54,119 nt of DNA from Terasakiella brassicae (GTDB lineage Bacteria > Pseudomonadota > Alphaproteobacteria > Rhodospirillales > Terasakiellaceae), in the NCBI RefSeq assembly GCF_014641495.1, contig NZ_BMHV01000022.1, positions 1 to 54,119 of the forward strand. The letters are read 5' to 3'. The notes below the pieces were generated by a model. It did no database searches, was not told where the DNA came from, and saw nothing but the letters and a program-made list of their open reading frames with translations. Made by a program: the position numbers and the translations under genes. Of this stretch, positions 54,013-54,119 are shown piece after piece. Each line of letters begins with the position of its first letter. Position 1 is the stretch's first letter.

Positions 54013-54119
54013 CCTTGATTAATTCAGATACTGGGCTGGTATGGGTCAAAATCATACTGTCGGTGCGATCACCGGCCTTTTGGGTATCGCAGTATTCGGA
54101 CAACCAGATGATGCTCTGG
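54013..54119. other. Unique right flank, unidentified
   Basis: The last 107 bases belong to neither copy of the repeat. Two frames are open through it: the plus-strand frame that continues the recombinase tail, and a minus-strand frame (IIWLSEYCDTQKAGDRTD..., ending SPVSELIKD before the repeat). The minus frame looks more protein-like, and could be the end of an interrupted gene, but I do not recognise it. Confidence 0.4.

Noticed and set aside
53894..54103. Small minus-strand open frame near the right end
   Set aside because: Its C-terminal half is the antisense of the repeated recombinase tail, also seen open at the left repeat; only the part beyond 54012 could be real coding sequence.
52066..54119. 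Tn7-like insertion at attTn7 downstream of glmS
   Set aside because: The site is right next to glmS, but there are no Tns genes; the only enzyme is a serine recombinase, and the junction is at the stop codon, not ~25 bp downstream.

Overview
The window reads as chromosomal DNA of a free-living, denitrifying alphaproteobacterium, most like a Rhodospirillales member. I infer this from the gene order (ubiG, lysC, ptsP, prfA, prmC and a DUF4167 gene, with clpB nearby), from FlaF next to a flagellin, from RF1/PrmC/HemA/HisS sequence character, and from a moderate GC content (roughly 45-50% by eye, lower than Magnetospirillum). A Terasakiella- or Magnetovibrio-like genome would fit, but this is a guess.

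Region 1 (1-9.2 kb): a M23 cell-wall peptidase, flaF and a short flagellin, and clpB. A plus-strand group then follows: a class II cytochrome c, a diheme cytochrome c, a LysR regulator and an AEC transporter. Region 2 (9.2-21.8 kb, minus strand) is a tightly packed housekeeping block: lysC, a nitronate monooxygenase-like gene, ptsP, a RodZ-like gene, ispG, hisS, hemA, prfA, prmC and a DUF4167 protein. Region 3 (22-33.7 kb) is mixed: ubiG, a PHA-depolymerase-like esterase, a chemoreceptor carrying an N-terminal NIT domain and a C-terminal hemerythrin domain, DUF1178, an M48 lipoprotein protease, an azoreductase, an unassigned radical SAM/SPASM-like protein with a small membrane protein, tRNA-Gly(CCC), an FkbM methyltransferase and an O-antigen ligase-like protein.

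Region 4 (33.7-46.9 kb) is a complete-looking dissimilatory nitrite reductase locus. On the minus strand nirE-nirC-nirF-nirD-nirL-nirG-nirH-nirJ-nirN form one compact operon for heme d1 synthesis and insertion, ending in a strong terminator. A perfect FNR/DNR-type box (TTGAT-N4-ATCAA) lies between nirE and a divergent two-domain CbiX-like chelatase. Further upstream are a cupredoxin, an unusual 919-residue membrane multiheme cytochrome (NirT/NapC domain plus two ethylbenzene-dehydrogenase-like heme modules), and nirS itself with a second, imperfect FNR-type box. Together these would carry electrons from quinol to periplasmic cytochrome cd1, reduce nitrite to NO, and make the heme d1 cofactor.

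Region 5 (47.3-54.1 kb): a periplasmic solute-binding protein, gph, glmU and glmS. Directly at the glmS stop codon lies a serine recombinase gene whose last ~100 codons, plus the last 12 bp of glmS, are repeated as a 313-bp identical inverted copy on the other side of the gene. The right copy starts exactly where a 30-bp palindrome at the recombinase promoter ends. This is either a real invertible or foldback element or an assembly artefact, and it is one of the two most interesting structures here; the other is the NirT-heme-module fusion.
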